Positions 9,208 to 18,969 of a DNA stretch of 64,000 nt are shown here, in pieces. This DNA is from DATMER01 sp963741305. Lineage in GTDB: Bacteria > Acidobacteriota > Thermoanaerobaculia > Multivoradales > UBA5704. The notes under the pieces are model-generated. The model saw nothing but the letters and a program-made list of their open reading frames with translations. It made no database searches and was not told the DNA's origin. Each line of letters opens with the position of its first letter. The stretch's first letter is position 1. The position numbers and the translations under genes are program-made. The stretch spans positions 1 to 64,000 of the forward strand of contig CAVUHL010000007.1 in assembly GCA_963741305.1 (NCBI GenBank), in the 5' to 3' direction.

Positions 9208-10750
9208 CTAGACGTACGCTTCGAGCTCGGTCCAGGTATCCTCTTCGAGGACCTTCTTGACGTCGATCATGAAGCGGTCGGCGTCGGCGCCGTCGACCAG
9301 GCGGTGGTCGTAGGTGATGGCGAAGTAGGACATGGTCTTGATGACGATGGAGTCGTTGCCGTCCGCGTCCTCGACCACGATCGGCCGCTTCTCGATGGCG
9401 CCGACGCCGAGGATCGCCACCTGCGGCTGGTTGATGACCGGGGTGCCGAAGAGGCTGCCGAAGACGCCCGGGTTGGTGATGGTGAAGGTGCCGCCCTGCG
9501 CCTCCTCGGGCTTGAGCTTCTTGCCGCGCGCGCGGTCGGCGAGATCGTTGGCGGCCTTGGCGAGGCCGACCAGGCTGAGCTGGTCGGCGTTCTTGATCAC
9601 CGGCACGATCAGGCCGCGGCCGGGCATGTCGACCGCCATGCCGATGTTGATGTCCTTCTTGTAGACGATGTTCGTGCCGTCGATCGCGGCGTTGACGCGT
9701 CTTGTGGGCCTTGAGCGCCGTCGCCACCGCCTTGAAGATGAAGGGCATGTAGGTGAGCTTGGTGCCCTCCTTCTTGAAGAAGCCGTCCTTGGCGCGGCAG
9801 CCGGGCCTTGTGCACCTTCGACATGTCGATGTGGAAGACGGTGGTGACGTGCGCCGAGGTGGCCTTGGAGTAGACCATGTGCGCCGCCGTGATCTGCCGG
9901 ATCTTGGACATCGGCTCGATCTCGACGTTCTCGCCCTCGGCGTAGGCCGGCGACGTGGAAGCCGCCGGCGGGCGGCGCTGGCCGGAGCGGCGCCGCGGCG
10001 GCCGGAGCCGGAGCGGGGGCCGGCGCGGGCGGCCGGAGCGGGGGCCGGCGGCGGCGGGCGCCGCCGGGCCGGAGCCGGGGCAGCGCCGGAGCCGTCTTGC
10101 GCTGCTCCAGGTGGCCGAGGATGTCGTCCTTGGTCACCCGGCCGTGGGCGCCGGTGCCCTGGACCTCGTCGAGGTTCACGCCCTCCTTGGCGGCGATGTT
10201 GCGCACCAGCGGGCTCGAGAACTTGCGGAGCCGATCCTCGACGTCCGCCTCGCCGCTTCGGTCGCCGGGGCCGGCGCGGGCTGCGGCGGGCTGCGCCGGC
10301 TGGGAGCCGGCCGGGGTCTCCTCGGCCGGGCGGCCTGCGCGCGCGGCGCCTCGGCGCTGGCCTCGCGGGCGGCCTCGGCGGCGCACCTTGGCGGGCTCGG
10401 GCGGCGCGGGCGCCGCCCGCCTTCGCGGCGCGGTCTGCCTCGGCTGCTCCGGCCTCGGCCGCAGCGGGCTCCGGCCGCGGCGCGCGGCAGCGGCGCCGGC
10501 GCTGCTCGCCCGCCTCGCCGATCGAGGCGCCACCACCTGGTTGACCGGGACGGTCTCCCCTTCCTTGTTGCGGATCTCCAGCAGCGTGCCCGACGGCCGG
10601 GCTCGGGATCTCGGCGTCGACCTTGTCGGTCGAGATCTCGAACAGCGGCTGGTCGCGCTCCACCTTGTCGCCGACCTTCACCAGCCAGCGGGTGATGGTC
10701 CCCTCGGCGATCGACTCTCCCATCTGGGGCATCACGACTTCAGTAGCCAT
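9208..10750 (-). CDS. Dihydrolipoyl acyltransferase (E2) of a 2-oxoacid dehydrogenase complex, frameshifted
   Basis: Core of a 2-oxoacid dehydrogenase complex that moves the acyl group from lipoyl-lysine to CoA. About 513 residues: an N-terminal lipoyl domain (MATEVVMPQMGESIAEGTI; lipoylated Lys in STDKVDAE), a long Ala/Pro linker, the E3-binding domain (PLVRNIAAKEGVNLDEVQGT), and the catalytic domain ending YDHRLVDGADADRFM with the HxxxDG active site. At least four one-base indels break the frame (around 10580, 9950-10060, 9800 and 9700), but conserved blocks remain in order. The third gene of an E3-E1-E2 operon. Sequence alone does not settle pyruvate, branched-chain or 2-oxoglutarate specificity. 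Confidence 0.88.
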
Positions 10751-10777
10751 AAGCTCTCCCTCCCGTCTCTCGATCAG

Positions 10778-12808
10778 TCAGTAGCTGGCCAGCTCACGCA
10801 CCTTGGCGACGAGCTTGTCCACATTGGGCAGGTAGGCCTCTTCGAGCGTCGGGCTGTAGGGGACCGGGGTGTCCGGGCAGCAGAGCCGGTGGACCGGCCC
10901 GTCCAGCCACTCGAAGGCGTGCTTGCGCGATGCGCGCCGCCACCTCGCCCGCCACCGAGCCGGTGGTCTGCTCCTCGGTGAGGACGATCACCCGGCTGGT
11001 CTTGCGGACGGTGGCGAGGATGGCCTCCTGGTCGAGAGGCTTGATGGTGCGCAGGTCGAGGACTTCGAGGTCGATCCCGTCGCGCTTCGAGGCGCCCGGC
11101 GGCCTCCAGCGCCACCTGGAGCATAGCACCGTAGGTGATGACGGACAGGTCGCGCCCCTCGCGCGCCAGCCGCGCCTGGCCGATCGGCACCGGCCGTCGC
11201 CCTCCGGCAAGCTCGTCCTTGATGCGGCGGTAGAGGTACTTGTGCTCGAAGTAGAGCACCGGGTTGGGGTCGTGGATCGCCGACCGCAGCAGCCCGTAGG
11301 CGTCGGCCACGGTGCCCGGCGCCACGATCTTCAGGCCCGGCGTGTGCTGGAAGTAGCGACTCCGGGTTCTGGCTGTGGTACGCCGAGCCGTGGACGTTGC
11401 CGCCCGCCGGGCCGCGGACCACGAGCGGCACCTGCTGGCCCCAGCGGTAGTGGTTGGGCGCGGCGAAGTTGATGATCTGGTTGAAGCCGCAGGAGATGAA
11501 GTCGATGAACTGCATCTCGACCACCGGCAGCATGCCCATCATCGACGGCGCCGATGGCGCAGCCGACCATCGCCGACTCGCTGATCGGCGTGTCGATGAT
11601 CCGCTCCGGGCCGAAGCGGTCGAGGAAGCCGGCGGTGACGCGGAAGGCGCCGCCGTAGGTGCCGATGTCCTGGCCGAGCATGAAGACCCGCTCGTCCTGC
11701 TCCATCTCGTCCCAGAGCGCCTGGCGGATGGCTTCGAGATAGGTGACGGTCGCCATCAGAGCCTCCTCCGCGTAGACGCCCTCGAAGGCCCGCTCGGGCG
11801 GCGGCATGGGCGAGGCGAGGGCGAAGTCGACCTCGGCGTTGAGCTGGGCGTCGATCTTCGCCACGATCGCCTTGCAGCTCGTCCTCGGCGGCGAGGCCGT
11901 TGCCACAGCAGATGGCGCTCGAAGCGCTCGATCGGGTCCTTCTGCTTCCACTCCTCGAACTGCTCCTTGGGCACGTAGCCGGCGTCGTCGTGCTCGGCGT
12001 GCCCCTTCATGCGGAAGGTCTTGGCCTCGATCAGCGTCGGGCCGCCGCCGCGCCCGCGCCCGCTCGACCGCCCGCTTGGTGGCCTCGTAGACCGCCAGCA
12101 CGTCGTTGCCGTCGACGATCTCGCCGGGGATGCCGTAGGCCGGCGGCCCGGGTGGCGATGTTCTTGATCCGCATCTGCTCGCGAGGTGGGCGTCGAGTAG
12201 GCCCAGCCGTTGTTCTCGGCGATCAGGACGAACGGCACGTTGAGCACCGCGGCGAGGTTCAGCCCCTCGTGGAAGTCGCCCGTCGAGGTGCCGCCGTCGC
12301 CGATGTAGGTCAGGGCCACGAGGTCCTTCCCCTGCATCCGGCCGGCGAGGGCGACGCCGGCCATCACCGGGATCACCGCGCCGAGCATCGAGATCGGCGC
12401 CACCAGGCCGCGCTTCGAGGTCGCCGAAGTGGGTGTTGCCGTCCTTGCCGCCGGTCGGGCTGTCGCTCTTGGCCATGTACTGCATCATGACCTCGCGCGG
12501 CTGGACGCCGCGCACCAGCATCGAGCCGAGGTTGCGGATCAGCGGCCCCATCACGTCCTGCGGCTCGAGGGCGTAGGCGCTGCCCACGGCGGTCGCCTCC
12601 TGGCCGCGGCTGGAGTAGAGGCCGCCCACCACCTTGCCCTGCCGGTAGAGGTTGCCCAGCCGGTCCTCGACCATGCGGGTGAGCTTCATGAAGTGGTAGA
12701 GCTCGAGCTGCCGCTCGCGGGGCAGCTCGGTCTTCGCCAGCCGCTCGGCCGTGCTCTCTGCGACCTGTGGGGTGGAGGGGACCCCAGCTCTTTCCCGTTT
12801 GTCGCCAT
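10778..12808 (-). CDS. Fused E1 alpha/beta subunit of 2-oxoacid dehydrogenase, frameshifted
   Basis: Thiamine-diphosphate enzyme that decarboxylates the 2-oxoacid and acylates E2. The alpha part (GLYSSRGQEATAVGSAYAL; the TPP motif within YIGDGGTSTGDFHEGLN then ENNGWAY) continues without a stop into the beta part (MATVTYLEAIRQALWDEMEQ, FMLGQDIGTYGGAF). The codons across the join at about 11756 are in one frame, so this is a natural single polypeptide of about 676 residues, as known for dehydrogenase E1 alpha/beta fusions. Several one-base indels (for example extra G in CTCGAAGCGCG at two places) split it into fragments. It starts at ATG 12808, 12 bp after the E3 stop. Confidence 0.85.
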
Positions 12809-12820
12809 GGTGTCCTTTAC

Positions 12821-14223
12821 CTAGATGTGGATCGCCGCGCCGTGGGCGGCGTGGGCCGCCTCCATGACCGCCTCGGACAGCGTCGGGTGGGCATGCATGG
12901 TGCGCAGCAGCTCCTCGTCCGTCCCTTCCATCTGCAGCGCCACGCAGGCCTCGGCGATCAGGTCGGTGGCGTGGGCGCCGATGATGTGCACGCCGAGGAT
13001 CTCGTCGTACTTCTTCTCGCGCACCACCTTCACGAAGCCGCTCGGTCTTGCCGAGGATCCTTGGCCTTGCCGAGGGCGGTGAAGGGGAACTTGCCGACCT
13101 TGACGTCGTAGCCCCGCTCGCGCGCCTTGGCCTCGGTCAGGCCGACGCTCGCCACCTCGGGATCGCAGTAGGTGCAGGAGGGGACGCGGTCGTAGTTGAT
13201 CGGCTTGACCGCCTGCCCCGCCATGTGCTCGACGGCGAGGATGCCCTCGGCCGAGGCGACGTGCGCGAGCCAGGGGGTGTTGATCACGTCGCCGATGGCG
13301 TAGATGTGCGGCACCGCGGTCTGCATTAGCGCGTTGACCTGGACGTAGCCGCGCTCCAGCTTGACGCCCAGCGCCTCCAGACCGAGGTTCTCGGTCACCG
13401 GCCGGCGGCCGACGGCGACCAGCAGCAGCTCGGCCTCGACGGTGTCCTTCTTGCCGCCCTTCGAGCTGCAGGCGCACGCCGCTCTCGGTGCTGCTCGACG
13501 CCCGGCATCTTGGTGCCGGTCATGACGTCGATGCCCCGCTTGCGCAGGGCCTTCTGCAGCTCGGCCGAGACCTCCTCGTCCTCGATCGGCAGGATGCGCG
13601 GGAGCATCTCGATCAGGGTCACCTTGGTGCCGAACGAGGTGTAGATCGAGGCGAACTCGGTGCCCACGGCGCCGGCGCCGAGCACCGCCAGCGACTGCCG
13701 GCACCTTCTTGAGCTCCAGGACGTGGTCGGAGTTGAGGATGCGCTCGCCGTCGGTCGGCGCGATGGGCACGTCGCGCGGCACCGAGCCGGTGGCGATCAT
13801 GATGTACTTGGCGCCGTAGGTCGTCTTGGCGCCGTCCGGCCCCTCGACCTCCACCTCGTTGGGGCCGGTGACGCGGCCGAAGCCCGTGGAGGCCGGTCAC
13901 CTTGTTCTTCTTGAACAGGAACTCGATCCCCTTGGAGTTGCTGTCGACCACCTTCTGCTTGCGCTCCTGCGCCTTGACGATGTCGAGCGCCGGCTCGGCG
14001 ACCTGATGCCCAGGCTGCCGGCCTCGCGGATCTCGTCCAGCACCGACGCCGTGTGGAGCAGCGCCTTGGTGGGGATGCAGCCGCGCAGCAGGCAGGTGCC
14101 GCCGAACTTGGGGTCCTTCTCCACCACCGCCGCCTTCATGCCGAGCTGGCCGGCGCGGATGCCGGCGACGTAGCCGCCCGGGCCGCTGCCGATGATGATC
14201 AGGTCGAACTCTTCTCGCGCCAT
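12821..14223 (-). CDS. lpdA: Dihydrolipoyl dehydrogenase (E3), frameshifted
   Basis: FAD-dependent disulfide oxidoreductase that reoxidises the lipoyl group of E2 and makes NADH. The FAD-binding GSGPGGYVAGIRAGQLG is followed by the redox pair CLLRGC in GGTCLLRGCIPTKALL. The NAD-binding LGAGAVGTEFASIYTSFG, the second FAD block YAIGDV and the C-terminal interface with the active-site HAHPTLSE follow in order. About 465 residues, normal for the family. Frameshifts near 14010, 13900, 13700, 13470 and 13050 look like assembly indels, since every domain is complete. First dehydrogenase gene of the operon, 51 bp downstream of the MBL hydrolase. Confidence 0.9.
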
Positions 14224-14274
14224 CGGAATCTCCCCGATATGCTGGATTTTGGATTTTGGATGTTGGATGTCTGG

Positions 14275-15162
14275 TTAATTGCGAACGGCGAGCTGCGGCT
14301 CGTCGGGCAACTCTCGACCGGCACGCGCCCGGAATCGGCCGGGCTTCTCCTCCACCAGGCGCCCGAAGGGGACGTCGGGGTCGTGCTCGAAGATGCAGAG
14401 CCAGTCCCCCGCCGCCGCCCGCGGCAGCCAGAGCTTCTTGTTCTCGAGAGTCGTCAGCGGATACAGGTCGTAGCCCATGATCCAGGGATAGGGCACGTGG
14501 GCCGCGGTCGGCACCAGGTCGGCCCAGAAGACCGCCGTCGTCTCGCCCGCGTCTCCCCCGTCCAAGCAGAACGATGCACATGTCGGCGTTATGCCCCGGC
14601 GCCCGGACCGCCTTGACGCCGGGCATCGGCTCGGCCTCGTCGTCGAACAGCTCGACGACGCCGGCCTCGAACAGCGGCTCCCAGTTGTGCGGGAAGTAGC
14701 TCGCCCGGTCGCGCTCGTTGGGACGGCGGGCATGCTCCACCTCCCCCCGCTGCAGCCAGTACCGGGCCTTGGGGAAGGTCGGCACGATCCGCCCGCCCTG
14801 CTCCCGGGTGTTCCAGCCGCAGTGGTCGAAGTGGAGATGGGAGAGCAGGACGTGGGTGACGTCCCCCAGCTCGTAGCCCGCCCGCCGGATCGCCTCCGGC
14901 AGGCGCTCGGCCTGCGGGATCCATGGCGTAGATCTCCTGGAACCGCGCGTCGTGCTTGTCGCCGATGCCGGTGTCGATCAGCAGCAGGTCGCTCCCGCGC
15001 GCGACCAGCAGGCAGTTGGTGCCCATGCGGATGCGGTTCTGGGCGTCCGGCGGCTTCGCCTTCTCCCAGAGGGTCCGCGGCACGACGCCGAACATCGCGC
15101 CGCCGTCCAGACGGAATTCGCCGTCGCTGACCACGCGTCAGCTCGAGGTCCCCCAGCTCCAT
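14275..15162 (-). CDS. Metallo-beta-lactamase-fold hydrolase, frameshifted
   Basis: Binuclear-metal hydrolase of about 295 residues. The metal site is LLSHLHFDHCG (HxHxDH), with further ligands in APGHNADM and a C-terminal His in CIFEHDPDVPFG. The N-terminus MELGDLELTRV then VSDGEFRLDGG, and the TGIGDKH stretch, resemble the glyoxalase-II/lactonase-like MBL group. Shifts near 15137, 14920 and 14560 break the frame; the one at 14920 is an extra C in GGATCC. It heads the minus-strand operon above the dehydrogenase genes, so a house-cleaning role for that pathway is possible, but the substrate is not known. Confidence 0.75.
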   Translation of the reverse strand: MELGDLELTRGQRRRIPSGRRRDVRRRAADPLGEGEAAGRPEPHPHGHQLPAGRARERPAADRHRHRRQARRAVPGDLRHGSRRPSACRRRSGGRATSWGTSPTSCSPISTSTTAAGTPGSRAGGSCRPSPRPGTGCSGGRWSMPAVPTSATGRATSRTTGSRCSRPASSSCSTTRPSRCPASRRSGRRGITPTCASFCLDGGDAGETTAVFWADLVPTAAHVPYPWIMGYDLYPLTTLENKKLWLPRAAAGDWLCIFEHDPDVPFGRLVEEKPGRFRARAGRELPDEPQLAVRN

Positions 15163-15179
15163 AGCGGGCCGAAGTCTAT

Positions 15180-15395
15180 CCGAAGGGGAGGGCGCCCTCC
15201 AGTTCTTAGCCCTGCCAAGGGCGGCATTCCCCCAGCCCAGGGCGTGAGCCCTGGGATGCGCGTCCCCCTGCGCGCCTGCGTCAGACTAGATGTCGCTCCC
15301 CTCGGGTCTCTGGGGGATGGGTGGAGGCCGCCAGGCAGCCCAGGGCTCGCGCCCTGGGCTGGAGGAATGCCGCCCCTCGCAGGGCTGGGATGGTG
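15180..15395. repeat. Inverted pair of dispersed palindromic repeats in a divergent intergenic region
   Basis: Two copies of a unit of about 55 bp (core CCCAGGGCTCGCGCCCTGGG, then GGAATGCCGCCC and CAGGGCTGGG) face each other at about 15200-15262 and 15330-15392. Each core is itself a hairpin. A diverged third copy is at about 56970-57030. They occupy the gap between the MBL operon (-) and the acyltransferase (+) and could fold into a large cruciform or bind a protein. Confidence 0.6.
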
Positions 15396-15447
15396 AGGAC
15401 CAAGCCGGGAATCCGATCATGGCCTGCTATCATCCCCGCCAACTTCT

Positions 15448-16871
15448 ATGACCCGCACCGTCAGCCTCCCGCTCTGGCTGGTCGCCGTGCTCATCCTGCT
15501 TGCAGCCTGGGCGGTGCTCGACCGCCTGCTGGTGCCCAGCGTCCGCTGGTATCTCCGGCGGCGGGTCAACCGCGTCATCGACGAGCTGAACACCCGGCTG
15601 CGGCTGGAGATCCCGTCCTTCCACCGCACCCGCCGCCAAGTGCTCATCGACCGGCTGGTCTACGACCCCAAAGTGGTGGAGACGGTGGATCGCCATCGCC
15701 CGGGAGCAGCACATTCCCCGGCAAGTGGTCGCCGCGCGGGTAGAGCGGTACGCCCGGGAGATCATTCCGGCCTTCAACGTCTACTTCTACTTCCGTATCG
15801 GCTACTGGCTCTCCCGCCGCGTGGCGCGCTTCCTCTACCGCGTGCGCCTGGGATTCTCCGACGAGGCCGGCCTCGCCGCCGTGACCCCCGGCTCGACGGT
15901 GGTCTTCCTCATGAACCACCGCAGCAACATGGACTACATCCTGGTGGCCTACCTGGCGGCGGACCGCACCGCCCTCTCCTACGCCGTGGGCGAATGGGCG
16001 CGTATCTGGCTCCTCCAGACCCTCATCCGCTCCACCGGCGCCTACTTCGTGCGGCGCAACTCCGGCGACCCTCTCTACCGGCGCGTGCTGGAGCGGTACA
16101 TCCACATGGCCACCGCGGCGGGCGTGCCCCAGGCCGTCTACCCCGAAGGCGGCCTCTCCCGCGACGGCCTCCTGCGCCCGCCCAAGCTCGGCGTCCTCGA
16201 CTACATGCTCCGCTCCTTCGATCCCAGCAGGGAGAGCGCGACCTCGTCTTCATTCCCGTAGGGATCAACTACGACCGGGTGCTGGAGGACCGTACCCTGC
16301 TCCTGGACCTGGAGCCGGGAGCGGCACAAGCCCAGCTCGCTCCAGGCCGCCTCCACCCTGCTCCGCTTCATCCGCGCAACTTCGGGTTGATCCTGCGCAG
16401 CCGCTGGCACCGCTTCGGCTACGCCTGCGTGAACTTCGGCAGCCCCGTCTCCATGCGTCGCTACCTGGGCGAGCTGGGCTCGACCTGCGGACCTTTCCCG
16501 GGAGGAGCGCTCGATCCATCTGGAGCGCCTGGGGACGGAGCTGATGACATCCATCGGGAAGGTGATCCCGGCGCTCCCCGTGCCACTGGTAGCCACTGTG
16601 CTCGCCCGACCCGAAGAGGGGCGGCGGCCTCTCGGAGCTGGAGCTCAAGGCCCTCATCCACCGCCGTATCGCCGACCTCGAAGCCACCGGCGGCCACGTC
16701 TACCTCCCTCGCCGCGACCAGGACTACGCCATCGTCGCCGGCCTCCGCATGCTCACCCAACGCCATCTCGTAGAAGAGAAGGACGGCCTCTTCAGCGCCC
16801 GGCCGGAGGAGATTCGGGTGCTGCGGTATTACGCGAACTCGATCGCGCACCTACTGCCGGGGGCCGCTTGA
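15448..16871 (+). CDS. Glycerol-3-phosphate/lysophosphatidate acyltransferase (PlsB-like), frameshifted
   Basis: Membrane acyltransferase of phospholipid synthesis. An N-terminal TM (WLVAVLILLAAWAVLDRLL) is followed by the catalytic NHxxxxD motif in FLMNHRSNMDYILVAYLA, the RSTGAYFVRR block, the YPEGGLSRDG substrate site and VFIPVGINYDRV, which is the PlsB order rather than that of short PlsC proteins. The C-terminal RRIADLEATGGHVYLPRRDQ part is also PlsB-like. Shifts near 15690 (GATC where GAC is expected), 16235, 16335, 16490 and 16620 break the frame. About 474 residues; ends TGA 16869-16871. Divergent from the MBL operon across the inverted repeats. Confidence 0.82.
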
Positions 16872-16938
16872 AACTTTGAGGGGGATATAATTCGGTTTGC
16901 CCCCAAGTGTGCCTCTGGGGAGTGCCAGGAGGTGCTTT

Positions 16939-17208
16939 GTGACACTCCGCGAGATTCTGACCGATGTTCATGCCCTCGAGGAGGAGCTTCTGGATCTTGA
17001 GCGGAAGTACGGCCTGCGCTCCGAGACGTTCTATGCCGCCTATACCAGCGGCGAAGAGCCGGAGGACGAGGCGTGGGTCCTGGACTTCAGTGAGTGGGCA
17101 AGTGTTTATCGGACCTGGCTTACTCGGTTGGCCGAGTATCGGAACGAGGTCCAGCGTTTTCAGGGGAACTCTCCGAGTCTTGAGGGATTGATAAGGTCTG
17201 TGGCATGA
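16939..17208 (+). CDS. Small antitoxin-like helical protein
   Basis: An 89-residue acidic, helical protein. The GTG at 16939 is chosen because AGGAGG lies 6 nt upstream; a perfect TATAAT is at 16886-16891. The sequence (LREILTDVHALEEELLDLER, then TFYAAYTSGEEPEDEAWVLD) resembles the short proteins paired with DUF6516-type partners in toxin-antitoxin-like loci. The last codons overlap the ATG of a second reading frame (ATGA at 17205), which is truncated. Function from the pairing is inference. Confidence 0.6.
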   Translation: MTLREILTDVHALEEELLDLERKYGLRSETFYAAYTSGEEPEDEAWVLDFSEWASVYRTWLTRLAEYRNEVQRFQGNSPSLEGLIRSVA

Positions 17209-17288
17209 CCGACAATCCTCTGCGGGCTCCAGAGGATTACGAGCTATTCCTCCATACATTGAGCGAGCGTTTCCCCTCGGGGGTTTAG
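17205..17288 (+). pseudogene. Truncated toxin-like partner gene
   Basis: A 27-codon frame, MTDNPLRAPEDYELFLHTLS then ERFPSGV and stop, starts at the ATGA overlap with the antitoxin-like gene. The opening fits the N-terminus of the DUF6516-like partner normally found there, but the rest is missing. This reads as a deleted toxin, leaving a solitary antitoxin. Confidence 0.45.
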
Positions 17289-17308
17289 CGCGTGGCGGAC
17301 AAGCCCCG

Positions 17309-17581
17309 TCAGGAATCTTTCGGCGGATTCCCTCGCTTTTCAGTCAGATATTGGACAAAGGACCACAGCCCGGAGAAGCGGTAGCCGGGATCTACGTAAT
17401 GCTCGATCACGTAGAACGCGAAGTAGTAGAAGCGGCAGAAGCCCCACACAGAAAGGAGCAGGAGAAAGGCCATCTTCAGAGTCGGCTGCTCCAAGATCAC
17501 CAAGAGGGCCGAGAGGAGACCAATGAGGAGAAACAAAGCTCCTTTGAGCTTGATTGCACGTGAATCAGTGAGGTCTCGCAT
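17309..17581 (-). CDS. Small integral membrane protein
   Basis: A 90-residue protein with two adjacent hydrophobic segments (ALFLLIGLLSALLVILE and MAFLLLLSVWGFCRFYYFAF) and a short cytoplasmic tail ending in EKRGNPPKDS. ATG 17581 is preferred to a TTG four codons upstream; neither has a strong ribosome site. No family recognised. It lies between the toxin-antitoxin remnant (+) and the GH75-like gene (-). Confidence 0.5.
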   Translation of the reverse strand: MRDLTDSRAIKLKGALFLLIGLLSALLVILEQPTLKMAFLLLLSVWGFCRFYYFAFYVIEHYVDPGYRFSGLWSFVQYLTEKRGNPPKDS

Positions 17582-17608
17582 GTTTAAACCCAACCACTAA
17601 TCCGGGCC

Positions 17609-18415
17609 TCACTCCGTCGTAAAGCAGGGAAGAATCCGCTCCCATCCGCCGATCTCAGAAAGCAGACTCTGCACCCGTTCCCGCAGTTGCTCGTCAGTCA
17701 TGGGCCAACGCGGATTCAATCTGGATTTTGGAAAGACGACGTAAGCGATGCGGCCTCGGGGCAGACCTGCGCCGTTGCGTGGATTGACATTCTGGCCGCC
17801 CAGGTTCTCAGCCAGGCGGATCGAAGCTTCGCCGAGGGCTGCATTGCGGGGCCCCTTGTCCGCAACGATGGCTACCGTTTCCTTATCATTCTCAAGATGG
17901 CGGGCCGCTGCAAAGTCGCCGAAATCACCGGTCCCCGAGAGCGCCCAGAAGGCGCCGGGGAAAACGACATAGGGGACCTTCGTCGAATCGACATACCGGC
18001 GCGGATCCGTCTCGGGCAGGCTGGCATCCTGCAACGTCGTCTTGGAGAGGAAGAACCCGGCAAACTCTCCGCTCGTCTGGACGAATGGTCGGCTCCGGTC
18101 TTGAGGATCGACGACCAGAACCGACCGCCAGCCGCCATTGGGAAAGCCGGCATTGGCGAGCGCGTCGATGCCGGTGTTCCGTGGATGATAGGCGTTGGGC
18201 GCCCCGTCCGCATCCACGGCCATGCGGCTCACGACATAGAAGTAGACGGTGCTCTCCGGCACCTTCCAGAGCTGAGTCCCACCGTAGGTGCGCCACGGGA
18301 CGGCATCACAGGATGCAGCCAGAGCGAACGAGGGGCTCAGCCCTGACAGGATCACCGTCAAGGCCAAGAGAAGCTGGGATGAAAGACCTCTGAGATTCCT
18401 GCCGCTGCCGTGCAT
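17609..18415 (-). CDS. Exported GH75-like (chitosanase-type) glycoside hydrolase
   Basis: A 268-residue secreted protein. The signal peptide (LLLALTVILSGLSPSFALAA) fixes the ATG at 18415. The domain matches the fungal-type chitosanase family GH75: VDADGAPNAYHP, then GIDALANAGFPNGGW, DPRRYVDSTKVPYVVFPGAF, and the catalytic region GDFGDFAAARHL then VADKGPRNAALGEASIRLAE, where the family acids lie. It would cleave chitosan or a related amino-sugar polymer outside the cytoplasm. A single Cys pair (SCDAVPW near the start, ILPCFTTE at the end) may form a disulfide. The frame is intact. Bacterial GH75-like proteins also occur with no proven chitosanase activity, so the substrate is open. Confidence 0.75.
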   Translation of the reverse strand: MHGSGRNLRGLSSQLLLALTVILSGLSPSFALAASCDAVPWRTYGGTQLWKVPESTVYFYVVSRMAVDADGAPNAYHPRNTGIDALANAGFPNGGWRSVLVVDPQDRSRPFVQTSGEFAGFFLSKTTLQDASLPETDPRRYVDSTKVPYVVFPGAFWALSGTGDFGDFAAARHLENDKETVAIVADKGPRNAALGEASIRLAENLGGQNVNPRNGAGLPRGRIAYVVFPKSRLNPRWPMTDEQLRERVQSLLSEIGGWERILPCFTTE

Positions 18416-18510
18416 GGGGCTCTCCAGTACGGATCGGTTCCTGGACAAGTATCTGAAGGGAACGTCACGGACGCGCTCATCCACGAGGTAGCGTCCCACC
18501 CCTGAATCTC

Positions 18511-18690
18511 TTACTTGAACACCCCCGCGGCGATCAGCACCAGGATCAGCAGGAAGATTCCCAGGCAGATGCGGGCAGCGGTCATCAGATGGGTGCTGCC
18601 CGCCGGACGGGTCCCCTTGATCTTGATGCCGGAGAGAGCGACCAGGGCGATGGCGACGACAACGATTCCGAGGATGACAATCCAGCTCAT
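18511..18690 (-). CDS. 59-residue membrane protein
   Basis: A very short gene with a clear ribosome site (AAAAGGAGAGCC before the ATG at 18690). The protein has an N-terminal TM (MSWIVILGIVVVAIALVALS), a basic loop KIKGTRPAG, and a second TM (ICLGIFLLILVLIAAGVFK) that ends the chain. A small hairpin membrane protein with both termini probably periplasmic; function unknown. Confidence 0.55.
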   Translation of the reverse strand: MSWIVILGIVVVAIALVALSGIKIKGTRPAGSTHLMTAARICLGIFLLILVLIAAGVFK

Positions 18691-18720
18691 GGCTCTCCTT
18701 TTGTATGCTCAGCTGCGGCC

Positions 18721-18954
18721 TCAACTCGGGCCGGACCGGTAGGAAGTGGTGTGCCAGGTAGAGCGTCCGCAGGGACGACAGTACATCAACTTCAAGGCCT
18801 TTCCCTTACCTTTCCAACGGAGGCCGCCGGCATCCCAGACCGAAGTTTCCTCCCCACACTGCTTACATTGCAGGATCCACTGCCTCGACTCCGCTTCCAT
18901 GTCGGCGGCGATACGCCGGGAGACGAGCGACAGGATCAGATTGCGTAATCCCAT
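18721..18954 (-). CDS. Zinc-ribbon small protein
   Basis: A 77-residue protein with a helical N-terminus (MGLRNLILSLVSRRIAADME) and a four-cysteine zinc ribbon, CKQCGEETSVWDAGGLRWKG followed after 15 residues by CRPCGRS. One zinc site, probably structural, for nucleic-acid or protein binding. It lies between a small membrane-protein gene and a HEAT-repeat gene on the same strand. Not assigned to a named family. Confidence 0.6.
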   Translation of the reverse strand: MGLRNLILSLVSRRIAADMEAESRQWILQCKQCGEETSVWDAGGLRWKGKGKALKLMYCRPCGRSTWHTTSYRSGPS

Positions 18955-18969
18955 GGATCGGATACTACC

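Noticed and set aside
11754..11758. Separate E1 alpha and E1 beta genes overlapping at TGATG
   Set aside because: A TGATG exists at the join, but the alpha C-terminal block (FEGVYAEEAL) is in the same frame as the beta start, giving a natural fusion.
9208..14223. Decay of the 2-oxoacid dehydrogenase operon into pseudogenes
   Set aside because: All catalytic motifs and domain orders are intact across frames, and the breaks are single-base shifts that recur at the same short strings; sequencing error is simpler.
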